From: JAVVXB01 sp036651815 | GTDB taxonomy: Bacteria; Bacillota; Clostridia; Christensenellales; CAG-138 | NCBI GenBank assembly: GCA_036651815.1 | Contig: JAVVXB010000009.1 | Location: 31,658 to 95,657, forward strand | DNA length: 64,000 nt | Reading direction: 5' to 3' | Shown: positions 17,655 to 26,510 of the stretch, piece after piece | Layout: each line of letters begins with the position of its first letter | How positions within the stretch are numbered: the stretch's first letter is position 1 | The notes under the pieces: generated by a model | What the model was told of the DNA's origin: nothing | The model's database searches: none | Seen by the model: the letters and a program-made list of their open reading frames with translations, nothing else | Program-made: the position numbers and the translations under genes

Positions 17655-17932
17655 ATAAGCGATGACGGAAAGAGTAAGCGGTAATACCTCTTGGCAGAGA
17701 GTCGGGCACTGGGCATGGATTCCCATGGTGCAAGCCCGGCAGAGGCGTCCCGCCGAACATGGCTCCCGAGCTTCTCGTAGTGAACGCTTCATTTGCCTGA
17801 ACGCGAGCGGGTACGGCCCGATACAGCCTGAACTTATGCCCCCGGTCTCGGGGAAGTAGGGTGGCTTACAAACAGTGGTGTCTTTGGGTGCATACTGTCC
17901 TTACAGGATGGTATGCACCTGTTTTCTTTTAT
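17655..17932 (+). promoter_or_regulatory. T-box riboswitch controlling metG (Met specifier)
   Basis: A leader that senses uncharged tRNA and lets transcription continue when the amino acid is scarce. Visible parts are the stem I AGTA element (17672-17675), the AGAGAG motif (17696-17701), the distal GGTGCAAGCC block (17727-17736), the specifier region CCGAACATGG with ATG at 17759-17761 (Met), the T-box AAGTAGGGTGGC (17854-17865) and a terminator hairpin (17887-17919). ACAGT (17870-17874) can pair with ACTGT inside the terminator's left arm, which would give the antiterminator. The T-box deviates after TGGC (TTACAA instead of ACCGCG). Confidence 0.85.
17887..17930 (+). terminator. Regulated terminator of the metG T-box leader
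   Basis: GGTGCATACTGTCC pairs with the right arm at 17905-17919 around TTAC, with small bulges, followed by TGTTTTCTTTT. Read-through depends on the antiterminator fold of the leader. Confidence 0.85.
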
Positions 17933-18002
17933 GGAAAAGTTTCGTGAACCACCATGCACGCTTTTTACGTACTTGCATTAAAATTTAGGAGGAAATCATA
18001 CC

Positions 18003-19991
18003 ATGGCAGAGCGAAAACCTTTTTACATTACCACACCGATCTATTATCCAAGCGCAAACCTGCACATTGGCCACGCATATTGCACCGTTGCAACCGATGC
18101 CATAGCCCGTTACAAACGTCAGCGAAATTACGATGTGTTTTTTTTAACCGGCTCCGACGAGCACGGCCAGAAAATCGAGCGCAAAGCCAAGGCGGAAGGC
18201 GTTACCCCGCAGCAATATGTGGATAAAATTGTCGTTGGATTTAAAGAGTTATGGCAGTTACTGGATATTTCTTATGACAAATTCGTCCGCACCACCGATG
18301 ATTACCACATCAAGACCGTTCAAAAAATCTTTAAGCAGCTATATGACCAGGGCGATATTTATAAGTCCAAATATGCCGGGCATTACTGCACCCCTTGCGA
18401 AAGCTTTTGGCTCGAGCGACAGGTCAAGGATGCCAACGGCGTCTGCCCGGACTGCGGCGGTCCTGTGGAGATGGTGGAGGAGGAGAGCTATTTTTTCCGG
18501 CTCAGCAAATATGCCGATCGTCTGATCCAGTATATCAAGGATAATCCAACATTTATTCAGCCCGTGAGCCGCACCAACGAAATGCTAACCAATTTTCTGT
18601 TGCCAGGGCTTGAGGATCTCTGCGTCAGTCGTACAAGTTTTAAGTGGGGAATTCCCGTAACTTTTGATGACAATCACGTCGTATACGTTTGGCTTGATGC
18701 GCTTAGTAACTATATTTCCGCTCTTGGATGGGGAAGCAGCGACGATTCCCTATATCAAAAATATTGGCCTGCGAACGTTCACATCGTTGGCAAGGAAATC
18801 GTTCGGTTTCATACGATCATTTGGCCGATCATGCTCATGGCATTGGGTCTCCCGTTGCCCAAGCAGGTTTTTGGTCACGGTTGGCTTGTACTGGATGGCG
18901 GAAAAATGAGCAAGAGCAAGGGAAACGTGGTGGACCCCGTCAAGCTTTGCCAACGCTACGGCGTGGATGCCATACGCTACTTCCTACTGCGCGAAGTTCC
19001 CTTCGGCAGTGACGGCACGTTCTCCAACGAAGCCCTCATTGGTCGCATCAATACGGATTTGGCCAACGATCTTGGCAACCTTCTCTCCCGCACCATTGCT
19101 ATGATCGACAAGTATTGCGATGGCAGACTGCCCTCGCCGGGTCTTAGTGCGGACGAAGATTTGGCGCTGAGCCGGCAAGCGATGGAGCTGCCCACCAAGG
19201 TGGACGCGCAGATGGACGAGTTGCATATTCCGGATGCACTGGCTGAAATCTGGAAGCTTGTAGGCGCATGTAACAAGTACATCGATGTCACCGCCCCCTG
19301 GATTCTTGCTAAAACGGAGGAAGGCAAGCTGCGACTCTCCAGCGTGTTGTATCATCTCGCGGAATGTCTGCGCATCATTGCCATTCTGTTGAAGCCTTAT
19401 CTAACCGCAACGCCCGGGCTGATGTTTGAACAGCTCGGCACGCCCACCCATCTGCAATCGCTCGAAACCGTCAGCTGGGGCGGAAGTGCAGCCGATACGC
19501 CCGTGCATAAGGGCGATGCCATCTTTCCCCGCATCGACGTGCAAAAGGAGCTTGCTTATCTGGAGGAGGAAACCGCCCGACAGAAAGCGGACGCACAAGC
19601 AAAACTGGGCATCGTTGAAACACCTGCCGCCACAGCCACCGTTCAAGAAGACGCTTCGCTTCCGGAGATTGATTACGAAGATTTCGCAAAGATTGAGCTG
19701 CGCCTTGCCAAGGTTGTCGCCTGTGAGGAGATCAAGCGCAGCAAAAAGCTGCTCAAGCTCACCGTAGAGGTGGGTGAAGAATTACGCACGGTGGTTTCCG
19801 GTATCAAAAAATGGTATGCGCCAGAGGACCTCATTGGAAAAACAGTGGTTCTCGTTGCTAATCTCAAACCCGTCACGCTCTGCGGCGTGGAAAGTCACGG
19901 CATGATTCTCTGTGCCTCTGACGATGCGGACGAAAATCTCTCCGCCATCACGACGCTCGCCGAAATGGGCAGCGGTTTGAAGGTGCGATAA
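18003..19991 (+). CDS. metG: Methionyl-tRNA synthetase
   Basis: Charges tRNA-Met with methionine. The 662 residues contain, in order, the HIGH motif (21-24), a zinc knuckle CTPC..CPDC (about 129-151), the KMSKSKG loop (about 301-307), the anticodon-binding helical domain and a C-terminal EMAP/Trbp111 tRNA-binding domain from about residue 560 (IDYEDFAKIELRLAKV). SD AGGAGG lies 8 bases before the ATG. Expression is controlled by the T-box leader; a GNAT gene and tatD follow closely on the same strand. Confidence 0.97.
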   Translation: MAERKPFYITTPIYYPSANLHIGHAYCTVATDAIARYKRQRNYDVFFLTGSDEHGQKIERKAKAEGVTPQQYVDKIVVGFKELWQLLDISYDKFVRTTDDYHIKTVQKIFKQLYDQGDIYKSKYAGHYCTPCESFWLERQVKDANGVCPDCGGPVEMVEEESYFFRLSKYADRLIQYIKDNPTFIQPVSRTNEMLTNFLLPGLEDLCVSRTSFKWGIPVTFDDNHVVYVWLDALSNYISALGWGSSDDSLYQKYWPANVHIVGKEIVRFHTIIWPIMLMALGLPLPKQVFGHGWLVLDGGKMSKSKGNVVDPVKLCQRYGVDAIRYFLLREVPFGSDGTFSNEALIGRINTDLANDLGNLLSRTIAMIDKYCDGRLPSPGLSADEDLALSRQAMELPTKVDAQMDELHIPDALAEIWKLVGACNKYIDVTAPWILAKTEEGKLRLSSVLYHLAECLRIIAILLKPYLTATPGLMFEQLGTPTHLQSLETVSWGGSAADTPVHKGDAIFPRIDVQKELAYLEEETARQKADAQAKLGIVETPAATATVQEDASLPEIDYEDFAKIELRLAKVVACEEIKRSKKLLKLTVEVGEELRTVVSGIKKWYAPEDLIGKTVVLVANLKPVTLCGVESHGMILCASDDADENLSAITTLAEMGSGLKVR

Positions 19992-20006
19992 AAGGATGGT
20001 ATTTCC

Positions 20007-20543
20007 ATGCAAACATACCCATTGGCGGACGGGCGGACGCTTGTGCTGCGTACCCCTGCGGTGACCGACGCGGAGAACTGCATTGCTTTTCTCTGCGCTG
20101 CCGGCGGCGAAACCGACTATTTGTTGTGCGATGAAAACGGAATCCCGGGCCTCACGCCAGAGGGGGAGCGTACCTACTTGTCCGACACGCTTAATGATCC
20201 ACGCATTGGCATGACCCTTGGCTTTGTAGACGGGAAACTGGTCACCGTGTTCGATATACGCCCAAGGCTCCGCCAGCGGCAGGCCCACACCGCAATCGTC
20301 TCGCTGGTCGTGCGCAAACCTTACTGGCATCTCGGCATTGGCAGTGCAGCCATGCGAACAATGGTTGACTTTGCGCGCAGTAGCGGCATGTTCAAGCACC
20401 TTCATTTGGATGTTCGCGCCGACAACGCGCGCGCCATTGCGTTGTATAAACGCTTCGGCTTTGTTCAATGCGGTCGTCTAAAGGATGCCATCTGCGTGCA
20501 TGGCCTATATTATGATCAACTGTTAATGGATTTGGAGTTATAG
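20007..20543 (+). CDS. GNAT-family N-acetyltransferase
   Basis: A 178-residue acetyl-CoA-dependent acyltransferase. The acetyl-CoA pocket motif RKPYWHLGIGSAAM sits near residue 109, followed by the beta-5/alpha-4 stretch DVRADNARAIALYKRFGFV typical of the fold. The substrate cannot be predicted. It begins 15 bases after metG and its TAG directly touches the ATG of tatD, so the three genes are probably cotranscribed. Confidence 0.85.
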   Translation: MQTYPLADGRTLVLRTPAVTDAENCIAFLCAAGGETDYLLCDENGIPGLTPEGERTYLSDTLNDPRIGMTLGFVDGKLVTVFDIRPRLRQRQAHTAIVSLVVRKPYWHLGIGSAAMRTMVDFARSSGMFKHLHLDVRADNARAIALYKRFGFVQCGRLKDAICVHGLYYDQLLMDLEL

Positions 20544-21317
20544 ATGAACATGAATCTTTTCGATACCCATACGCACCTGCTGGATGAACAGTTCAGTGAG
20601 GAACGAAATGCCCTAATCCCTTCTCTGCCGAACTGCGGCGTGAGCTGTCTTGTTGAAGTGGGCTGTGAGATGGACGATATTCCGAAAATCTGCGCACTGG
20701 TCGCGCTCTACGATCACGTATACGGTGCGGTGGGTATTCATCCGCACACAGCGCATACGGTGACCCCCGCGGTGCTACGGCGCATTGAGTTGACGATGGC
20801 GTTCCCGAAGATCGTTGCCGTCGGTGAAATTGGACTGGATTACCACTATGATTATTCTCCGCGCGCTGTGCAGAAGCAAGCTTTTGCCGACCAAATTGCC
20901 ATTGCCAAGACCTATCGCAGACCCATCATTATCCATGACCGAGAAGCCCACGGAGATACGATGGACATTCTCCAATCGGAGAAAAACGGATTGCTTGGCG
21001 TTTTACATTGTTATTCCGGCAGTTACGAGGACGCTTGCCGATACATCAATATGGGGCTGTATATCGGCCTAGGCGGTGCGTTGACCTTTAAAAACGCGGT
21101 CAAACAGCGAGAGATCGCCGCGAAGCTTCCGCTGGAGCGCATCGTAATTGAAACGGACTGTCCTTATATGACGCCGGAACCGCACCGTGGCGAGCGTAAT
21201 GACCCGCGACTGCTGCATCTGACGCTTGAAAAGCTAGCGGAAGTGCGCAATATGAATGCCGACGTACTAGCGGCTGTCACCACGGAAAACGCCAAACGAT
21301 TGTTCCACATTGATTGA
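20544..21317 (+). CDS. tatD: TatD-family metal-dependent hydrolase/DNase
   Basis: A TIM-barrel metallohydrolase of 257 residues; relatives have 3'-5' DNase activity or deacylate D-aminoacyl-tRNA. Metal ligands are all visible: HxH in FDTHTHL, Glu in VGEIGLDYHY, His in IIHDREAH, His in VLHCYSG and Asp in IETDCPY. The ATG at 20544 has GGAG six bases upstream; the in-frame ATG two codons later is an alternative. metG followed by tatD is a frequent gene order in Firmicutes. Confidence 0.92.
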   Translation: MNMNLFDTHTHLLDEQFSEERNALIPSLPNCGVSCLVEVGCEMDDIPKICALVALYDHVYGAVGIHPHTAHTVTPAVLRRIELTMAFPKIVAVGEIGLDYHYDYSPRAVQKQAFADQIAIAKTYRRPIIIHDREAHGDTMDILQSEKNGLLGVLHCYSGSYEDACRYINMGLYIGLGGALTFKNAVKQREIAAKLPLERIVIETDCPYMTPEPHRGERNDPRLLHLTLEKLAEVRNMNADVLAAVTTENAKRLFHID

Positions 21318-21581
21318 TTGAATATGTGTAAGAAACGCTACAGCGAGCACTTTTGCAATAAATTGCAATGCTGTGAAAGAGGCGATTCCATACCGTACGA
21401 AACACATGTTCCCACGCAGGGGCGAAATATAGCGCAGCCTTAATCGAAGTTTTTATTATTGGCATCATCAAATGAGTTTTAATGCTGCCAAAAATATAAC
21501 GCAAGTAGTGCCCAACGAACAGCCGCAAATTCAAACCGAAGCGGCGTTTTCTTTTGTGCTTTTTGATGGGGGACGGACATA

Positions 21582-21770
21582 ATTCCGAACAAACGAAAAC
21601 AGGTCCGCATATATGCGCAGAAGCAGGAAGAACGAATGCTGGCAGCGTTTGAGCGAATAGGATCAGCAGTACGAACGATAAGATAGCAGGGATATCCTAC
21701 GCTTTCGACGCTCTACCGATGGTTTGAGCGATGGAAAGCAGGGCTAGACCACAATTTCATGGACATGTGA
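21582..21770 (+). pseudogene. Remnant of an IS3-like transposase helix-turn-helix protein
   Basis: The frame reads NKRKQVRIYAQKQEERMLAA, then FERIGSAVRTIR, a stop, and QGYPTLSTLYRWFERWKAGL. This matches OrfA-type HTH proteins (ERMLxxYExxGS..TxxxLGYPxxxxLYxWxxxW). The internal TAG and the missing catalytic gene show it is a relic. Confidence 0.7.
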
Positions 21771-22190
21771 AGCAGTCCGTAGCAAACAGTTCGTATTCAG
21801 GCTGCAAAATCTTTTTGATGAAGACATTCTCAGTGAAGTTCGAGTAAAGCATATCTCCGGCTTGCGGAAACATATGCTTGTTTATTATCTTTTCAATGCG
21901 TTTCAACGAAGTTGGTTTCAAGGTTGACTTTAAAGAAAGTACCTTTGCTGCCATCTGTTTCTGATTGCTTTCCGAATTGTAAGTACTTGTTTTTTTGTTC
22001 TTCTGGAACATGATTTGCTATCAACAAATTCAATTTATCGCTGGCTTTTATAGCGTACCATGTAGGAACCAACCACTCTTTTGGGGGGATTAATCCAGTT
22101 CCTTTTGCTCTTCGTTTAGCCATTCAATCACTTCATCTGGATCATATTTTGAGATACATGCTACCCCATGATTAATAATGGTATTTTATG
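21757..22190 (-). pseudogene. Decayed hypothetical gene or genes
   Basis: Three overlapping leftward frames look like real but broken protein. TIINHGVACISKYDPDEVIE to a stop at 22092 comes first. A frame from 22123 beginning MAKRRAKGTGLIPPKEW comes second. A third, ending at 21757, contains RIEKIINKHMFPQAGDML. They may be one or two small genes joined by frameshifts. No family was recognised and no SD is seen. The position beside transposase remnants fits a decayed mobile region. Confidence 0.4.
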
Positions 22191-22244
22191 GGCAATGGCA
22201 GGCTTAGATGGCAAAAGATTCTTGTGTAAATGGTTTGGATTCTA

Positions 22245-22292
22245 TATCAAAAAATGCCCTAATCACCGAACATTCCAGATGATTAGGGCATT
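22245..22292 (-). terminator. Terminator of the tRNA-Trp gene
   Basis: Read leftward: perfect 13-base arms AATGCCCTAATCA and TGATTAGGGCATT followed by TTTTTGATATAG, starting 9 bases after the tRNA. Confidence 0.85.
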
Positions 22293-22300
22293 GTGATGAC

Positions 22301-22374
22301 TGGCAGGGGCAGAAGGACTCGAACCCTCAAGAACGGTTTTGGAGACCGCTATGTTACCATTACATCATGCCCCT
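22301..22374 (-). tRNA. tRNA-Trp (anticodon CCA)
   Basis: Read leftward the cloverleaf is complete: acceptor arms AGGGGCA/TGCCCCT, D loop AATGGTAA, anticodon stem GCGGT/ACCGT with loop CTCCAAA (anticodon CCA), and T arm with GGTTCGAGTCC. Discriminator G and an encoded CCA end the gene. It closely resembles Bacillus tRNA-Trp. A -10-like TATTAT sits about 42 bases upstream at 22411-22416. Confidence 0.95.
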
Positions 22375-22714
22375 GCGTAGAAAATCCTGCATATTTTGGT
22401 TGTACTTTATAATACGCCTTGTACTATTATCTCTTCCCGGCAATCGATGACCGGATAATGAGAAATTCTCCACACGAGATCAGCTCTTTTCCCTAGAAAC
22501 ACTCGTTGTTTCAACAACTTGCAAGCCGTAGTATAACTGATTCAAAGATAATTTGCAAGTTTTTTTGCTGATAATATGACTTTCTATTTTTTATAAAGTA
22601 CCGGATATCGTACAAAATCGCATTGAACGACTACAATAAAATGAAGCACCTGTAAAAGAAAAACATGGTGCTATAAAAAGTGGGCAGTGTCGAAACGGCA
22701 AACAACTACAGTGG

Positions 22715-22950
22715 TGAATTTTAGGATCAAGCGTTGGCGTTAGTGGCGGAGGCCAGCGCACCGCAAGCAAGCCAAAGGCTTAGCGTGTCAGCTTTGGATG
22801 GTGCGCCAAGAGAAATGGCTTGCACAAGCATCTGAAATGGCACCAATCGATTTTGGGACGCAAATTCGCGGGCTGCAATAGAAAGCCAAAAAATTGTGGC
22901 AACCCAACCTGATTATTAAGAAAGCATTGTGAGGCGTGAAGAAAAGAACA
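22715..22950 (+). pseudogene. Remnant of an IS3-family OrfA
   Basis: Two frames carry the parts. ALALVAEASAPQASQRLSVSAL (from about 22731) resembles the OrfA start EALxLVxExxxSxxQVAxxLGVS. After a frameshift, QIRGLQ, a stop, KAKKL and NLIIKKAL resemble the coiled-coil tail IRxLQKExKKLxxENxILKKAL. It is inactive. Together with 21582-21770 and 13279-13437 it shows repeated past IS3 activity. Confidence 0.6.
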
Positions 22951-22993
22951 CCGTTGAATTTATGTCGTGCACCCCCCCCTCATCTGCAGACCG

Positions 22994-24199
22994 TCAAAAC
23001 AACGTGACAAGGTGCAAAAGGATCTCTACGATTTTCTCCATCGACTGCACGCTAATAAATTCATAACGTCCATGGGAATTATGCCCGCCGGTACAGAGAT
23101 TCGGGCAAGGCAATCCCATAAAAGAGAGTCGGGCGCCATCCGTTCCGCCACGAATGGGGGCAAGCTCCGGCTGAACGCCGACCGCAAGCATGGCAGACTT
23201 GGCTGCTTCAATCAACCGTGGATCTATTCGTTCCTTCATGTTGTAATAGGAATCGTGCAGCGAAAGCGTGACAGTGCCTTCGCCATATTTTTGATTTAAA
23301 TCAGCACACGCCTGTGTGAACAGCGCTTTCTTCTGTGCAAACAGCTGACGGTCATGATCGCGGATGAGATAATAGGCCTCTGCATGATCCGTGCAGCCAC
23401 TGATCCGTTCCAAATGAAAGAAGCCCTCGTAACCCTCCGTGCAGGCCGGCGTGCAATCGCGAGGCAATCGTGCATTCAATTCCATGGCCAGCAACGAGGC
23501 GTTCACCATGCGCCCTTTGGCGCTGCCAGGATGGATACTGATGCCGCGGATGGTCACGACAGCGGACGCGGCATTAAAGTTTTCACCGTTGATTTCGCCA
23601 AGCGCGCCGCCATCGATGGTATAGGCCACATCCGCGCCAAAAGCGGCAATATCAAAAAAATCTACCCCACGGCCAACTTCTTCGTCCGGCGTAAAACAGA
23701 TTCGGATTGGCCCGTGCGGCGGTGCCTGCGGAGCAAGCAGCCGTTCAGCAAGCGTCATAATTTCCGCAACGCCCGCCTTGTCGTCCGCACCCAGCAGCGT
23801 TTCACCATCGGAACAGATCATTTCGTTGCCAATATACTTGCACAACGCGGGGTATTCAACCGGGGACAGAACCAATGCACCGCCCATTTTGATATTCCCG
23901 CCATCATAATTTGTGGTAATAACCGGTTGCACATTTGCGCCGCTGACTGCGCTGGATGTGTCCATATGTGCAATCAGCCCAAGAACGGGCGTTGCTTTCC
24001 CGTTGTTCGCAGGAATCGTAGCGGTGACATAGCAATGCTCGCTAAGCTGTACATCCTGTGCGCCAAGCGCATCCAATTCAGAAACAAGTAGGCGCGCCAG
24101 ATCAAATTGTTTCCGCGTGCTGGGTACCTTGGTGACGTCATCCTCAGACTGGGTATCGATCTGAACATATCGTAAAAAGCGTTCTTTGATCGTGGTCAT
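22994..24199 (-). CDS. pepT: Peptidase T (tripeptide aminopeptidase)
   Basis: Cytoplasmic zinc aminopeptidase of the M20B family that removes the N-terminal residue of tripeptides. The 401 residues match the family. Metal and catalytic motifs are GLIAHMDTS (about 73-81), LLGADDKAG (about 132-140), TPDEEVGRG (about 165-173) and a His in the C-terminal GGHNSHGRYEF. SD AGGGAGAG precedes ATG 24199. It fits the peptide-import system at 34200-40053 functionally, though it is not adjacent. Confidence 0.95.
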   Translation of the reverse strand: MTTIKERFLRYVQIDTQSEDDVTKVPSTRKQFDLARLLVSELDALGAQDVQLSEHCYVTATIPANNGKATPVLGLIAHMDTSSAVSGANVQPVITTNYDGGNIKMGGALVLSPVEYPALCKYIGNEMICSDGETLLGADDKAGVAEIMTLAERLLAPQAPPHGPIRICFTPDEEVGRGVDFFDIAAFGADVAYTIDGGALGEINGENFNAASAVVTIRGISIHPGSAKGRMVNASLLAMELNARLPRDCTPACTEGYEGFFHLERISGCTDHAEAYYLIRDHDRQLFAQKKALFTQACADLNQKYGEGTVTLSLHDSYYNMKERIDPRLIEAAKSAMLAVGVQPELAPIRGGTDGARLSFMGLPCPNLCTGGHNSHGRYEFISVQSMEKIVEILLHLVTLF

Positions 24200-24267
24200 G
24201 TTCTCTCCCTGACTTTCAATTTGTTTTTATTAGCATATCACGATTTTATGAAGTAAAACAGACTATT

Positions 24268-24295
24268 TTGCATTGCCGCTGAAAACGCGTATAAT
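24268..24295 (+). promoter_or_regulatory. Promoter of the amidohydrolase gene
   Basis: TTGCAT at 24268-24273, a 16-base spacer and TATAAT at 24290-24295, about 50 bases before ATG 24347. Confidence 0.55.
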
Positions 24296-24346
24296 GGTAG
24301 AGAAGCATCAGGACAACCTACTATTTGGAAGGGAGCTCTGCATATC

Positions 24347-25927
24347 ATGGATAAGCTATATTATGGTGGAACAATTCTCACAATGGAAAACGGAGCAGCG
24401 GAGGCAGTGCTGGTAAGGGACGGCAGGATTGCTGCAGTCGGGACATTTTATGCGCTGCGAAAATCCGTTTCCGAGGTGCAGCTCATCGACCTAGCCGGTC
24501 GCACAATGCTGCCTGCGTTTCTGGATGCACACAGCCATTTTACCGCCGTTGCCAACGCGTTGCTGCAGGTACCGCTGGGCGAGGCAGATTGCTTTTCATC
24601 CATTACGGCTCGTATCCAGCGGTATATTGCGGACAATGATGTCCCGTCTGGTCAATGGGTAATTGCCAGCGGCTATGACCATAATCAGCTTGCCGAGAAA
24701 CGCCATCCCGACATCGCATTGCTGGATGCCTGCGCACCGAATAACCCGCTGTTGCTCCAGCATAGATCGGGGCATTTTGGCGTGTTGAATTCAGCCGCTC
24801 TGCAAAAGCTTGGCGTAACGGCGGAAACCGTATCGCCTGAAGGCGGAATCATCGAGGTTCGCGATGGAAAGCTCACAGGCTATATGGAAGAGAACGCATT
24901 TATTCACTATATGCGTCAAGTACCCATGCCGGATGGCAACGCGCTGATGGCGGCGTATGTAAAAGCGCAGCAGATCTATGCGTCCCATGGCATCACAACC
25001 ATTCAAGAGGGCATGATGGTGCGAGAGCTGGCGCCGCTGTATCAAGCGCTGATGCAAAATAATTTGCTGAAGCTGGACGTCATTTGTTATGTTGCTCTTG
25101 CGGATGCAGACCTGCTGACAGCAATGTTTCCAGATGCCGTGAAGCAATATGACCGCGGATGTAAGATTGCTGGTTATAAAATTTTTCTCGATGGTTCCCC
25201 GCAGGGACGAACGGCCTGGATGAAAACGCCCTATGTCGACGCTGTAAACGGGGACTGCGGCTACGGAACCATGCAGATGGACGATGTGGTGCATGCCGTG
25301 GAAACTGCATCTGACAAGGAGATGCAGTTGCTTGCCCACTGCAATGGCGACGCTGCGATCCAACAATATATTGACGCAATCAAGATGGTTGCGCGAAAGA
25401 ATAGCCAGATTACCCGTGCACGCCCGGTGATCATCCACGCGCAGTTACTGGATTACAACCAGATGGCGGATGTGAAGGCGCTAGGTCTGATCCCGTCGTT
25501 CTTCATCGCGCACGTGTACCACTGGGGCGATATCCATGTGCAAAACTTTGGCATGCAACGGGCTGAGCGCATCAGTCCGGCGGCCTCAACGCTGAAACAC
25601 GACATTCCCTTTACCTTTCATCAGGATGCGCCGGTGATCGAACCGGATATGCTGGAAACCATCTGGTGCGCGGTAAACCGCATAACGAAAAGCGGCGTAC
25701 GACTTAACCAAAAGGAACGCATCTCCCCTTATGAAGCCATTCGAGCCGTGACGATTAACGCCGCGTATCAATATCACGAGGAACGAGAGAAGGGTAGCAT
25801 TGCGCTAGGCAAGCGTGCGGATTTCGTTATTTTAGACGGCAATCCGCTGACGGTTATGCCGGAGCGCATTCGTGAAATCCGCGTGCTGGAAACCATCAAA
25901 GATGGACAGACGATCTATCTGCGGTAG
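24347..25927 (+). CDS. Amidohydrolase family 3 protein (YtcJ-like)
   Basis: Metal-dependent hydrolase of 526 residues in the amidohydrolase superfamily. The N-terminal HxH is in DAHSHF (about 61-66), the carboxylated-Lys region in AGYKIFLDGSPQGRT (about 277-291), then LAHCNGD, VIIHAQ and the metal Asp in FHQDAPV. The C-terminal small beta domain ends with KRADFVILDGNPL. The YtcJ group has no firmly known substrate, so none is assigned. SD GGAAGGGAG precedes the ATG. Confidence 0.85.
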   Translation: MDKLYYGGTILTMENGAAEAVLVRDGRIAAVGTFYALRKSVSEVQLIDLAGRTMLPAFLDAHSHFTAVANALLQVPLGEADCFSSITARIQRYIADNDVPSGQWVIASGYDHNQLAEKRHPDIALLDACAPNNPLLLQHRSGHFGVLNSAALQKLGVTAETVSPEGGIIEVRDGKLTGYMEENAFIHYMRQVPMPDGNALMAAYVKAQQIYASHGITTIQEGMMVRELAPLYQALMQNNLLKLDVICYVALADADLLTAMFPDAVKQYDRGCKIAGYKIFLDGSPQGRTAWMKTPYVDAVNGDCGYGTMQMDDVVHAVETASDKEMQLLAHCNGDAAIQQYIDAIKMVARKNSQITRARPVIIHAQLLDYNQMADVKALGLIPSFFIAHVYHWGDIHVQNFGMQRAERISPAASTLKHDIPFTFHQDAPVIEPDMLETIWCAVNRITKSGVRLNQKERISPYEAIRAVTINAAYQYHEEREKGSIALGKRADFVILDGNPLTVMPERIREIRVLETIKDGQTIYLR

Positions 25928-25993
25928 CCCTCTGATCAATGTTTTTTTGCGGAAGCGTAACCAGCTCAGTGCAAAAACCGAACATTTCTCGGA

Positions 25994-26022
25994 TTGCACC
26001 CCAGCTCTCGGCGTGTTATGAT
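25994..26022 (+). promoter_or_regulatory. Promoter of mscL
   Basis: TTGCAC at 25994-25999, a 17-base spacer and TATGAT at 26017-26022, 39 bases before the mscL ATG. Confidence 0.55.
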
Positions 26023-26061
26023 GAAAAAAATCAAATAGAATCGAATTGGAGAGCCTATTAA

Positions 26062-26487
26062 ATGAAAAAGTTTTTTACAGAGTTTAAAGCGTTTATTGCA
26101 AAAGGCAACGTAGTGGATATGGCCGTTGGTATCATCATCGGCGGCGCATTTAAAACCATTGTAGATTCTTTGGTAAAGGATATCATCTCTCCGATCATCG
26201 GGCTTGTTGCCGATACGAATTTTAATGATTTGGTATGGAGTATCGGCGGCGTCACCCTTGGCTATGGCGCATTTCTGACCGCAATCATCAATTTTCTCAT
26301 CATGGCGGCTGTGCTATTTCTGCTGATCAAAGGCATTAACAAAGCCCAGGAGCTAGGTAGCCGTCTACATGGAGGCGTGCATGATGCTCCCGCGCCCGCA
26401 CCAGTTACCAAGCTCTGTCCCTTCTGCAAGAGCGAGATATCCATTGACGCAACCCGCTGCCCGCACTGCACCTCCACGCTCGAATAA
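26062..26487 (+). CDS. mscL: Large-conductance mechanosensitive channel with a C-terminal zinc ribbon
   Basis: Opens under membrane tension to release solutes during osmotic downshock. The 141 residues start with the conserved amphipathic and pore-lining region (FKAFIAKGNVVDMAVGIIIG, residues 8-27) and have a second membrane span at about 69-95. In place of the usual helical C-terminal bundle ending, a Cys4 zinc ribbon follows a Pro/Ala linker: CPFC..CPHC at about residues 117-135. SD GGAGAG precedes the ATG. The glycosyltransferase gene starts 23 bases downstream. Confidence 0.95.
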   Translation: MKKFFTEFKAFIAKGNVVDMAVGIIIGGAFKTIVDSLVKDIISPIIGLVADTNFNDLVWSIGGVTLGYGAFLTAIINFLIMAAVLFLLIKGINKAQELGSRLHGGVHDAPAPAPVTKLCPFCKSEISIDATRCPHCTSTLE

Positions 26488-26510
26488 CCCGAAAGGAAAC
26501 GAAAATCATT

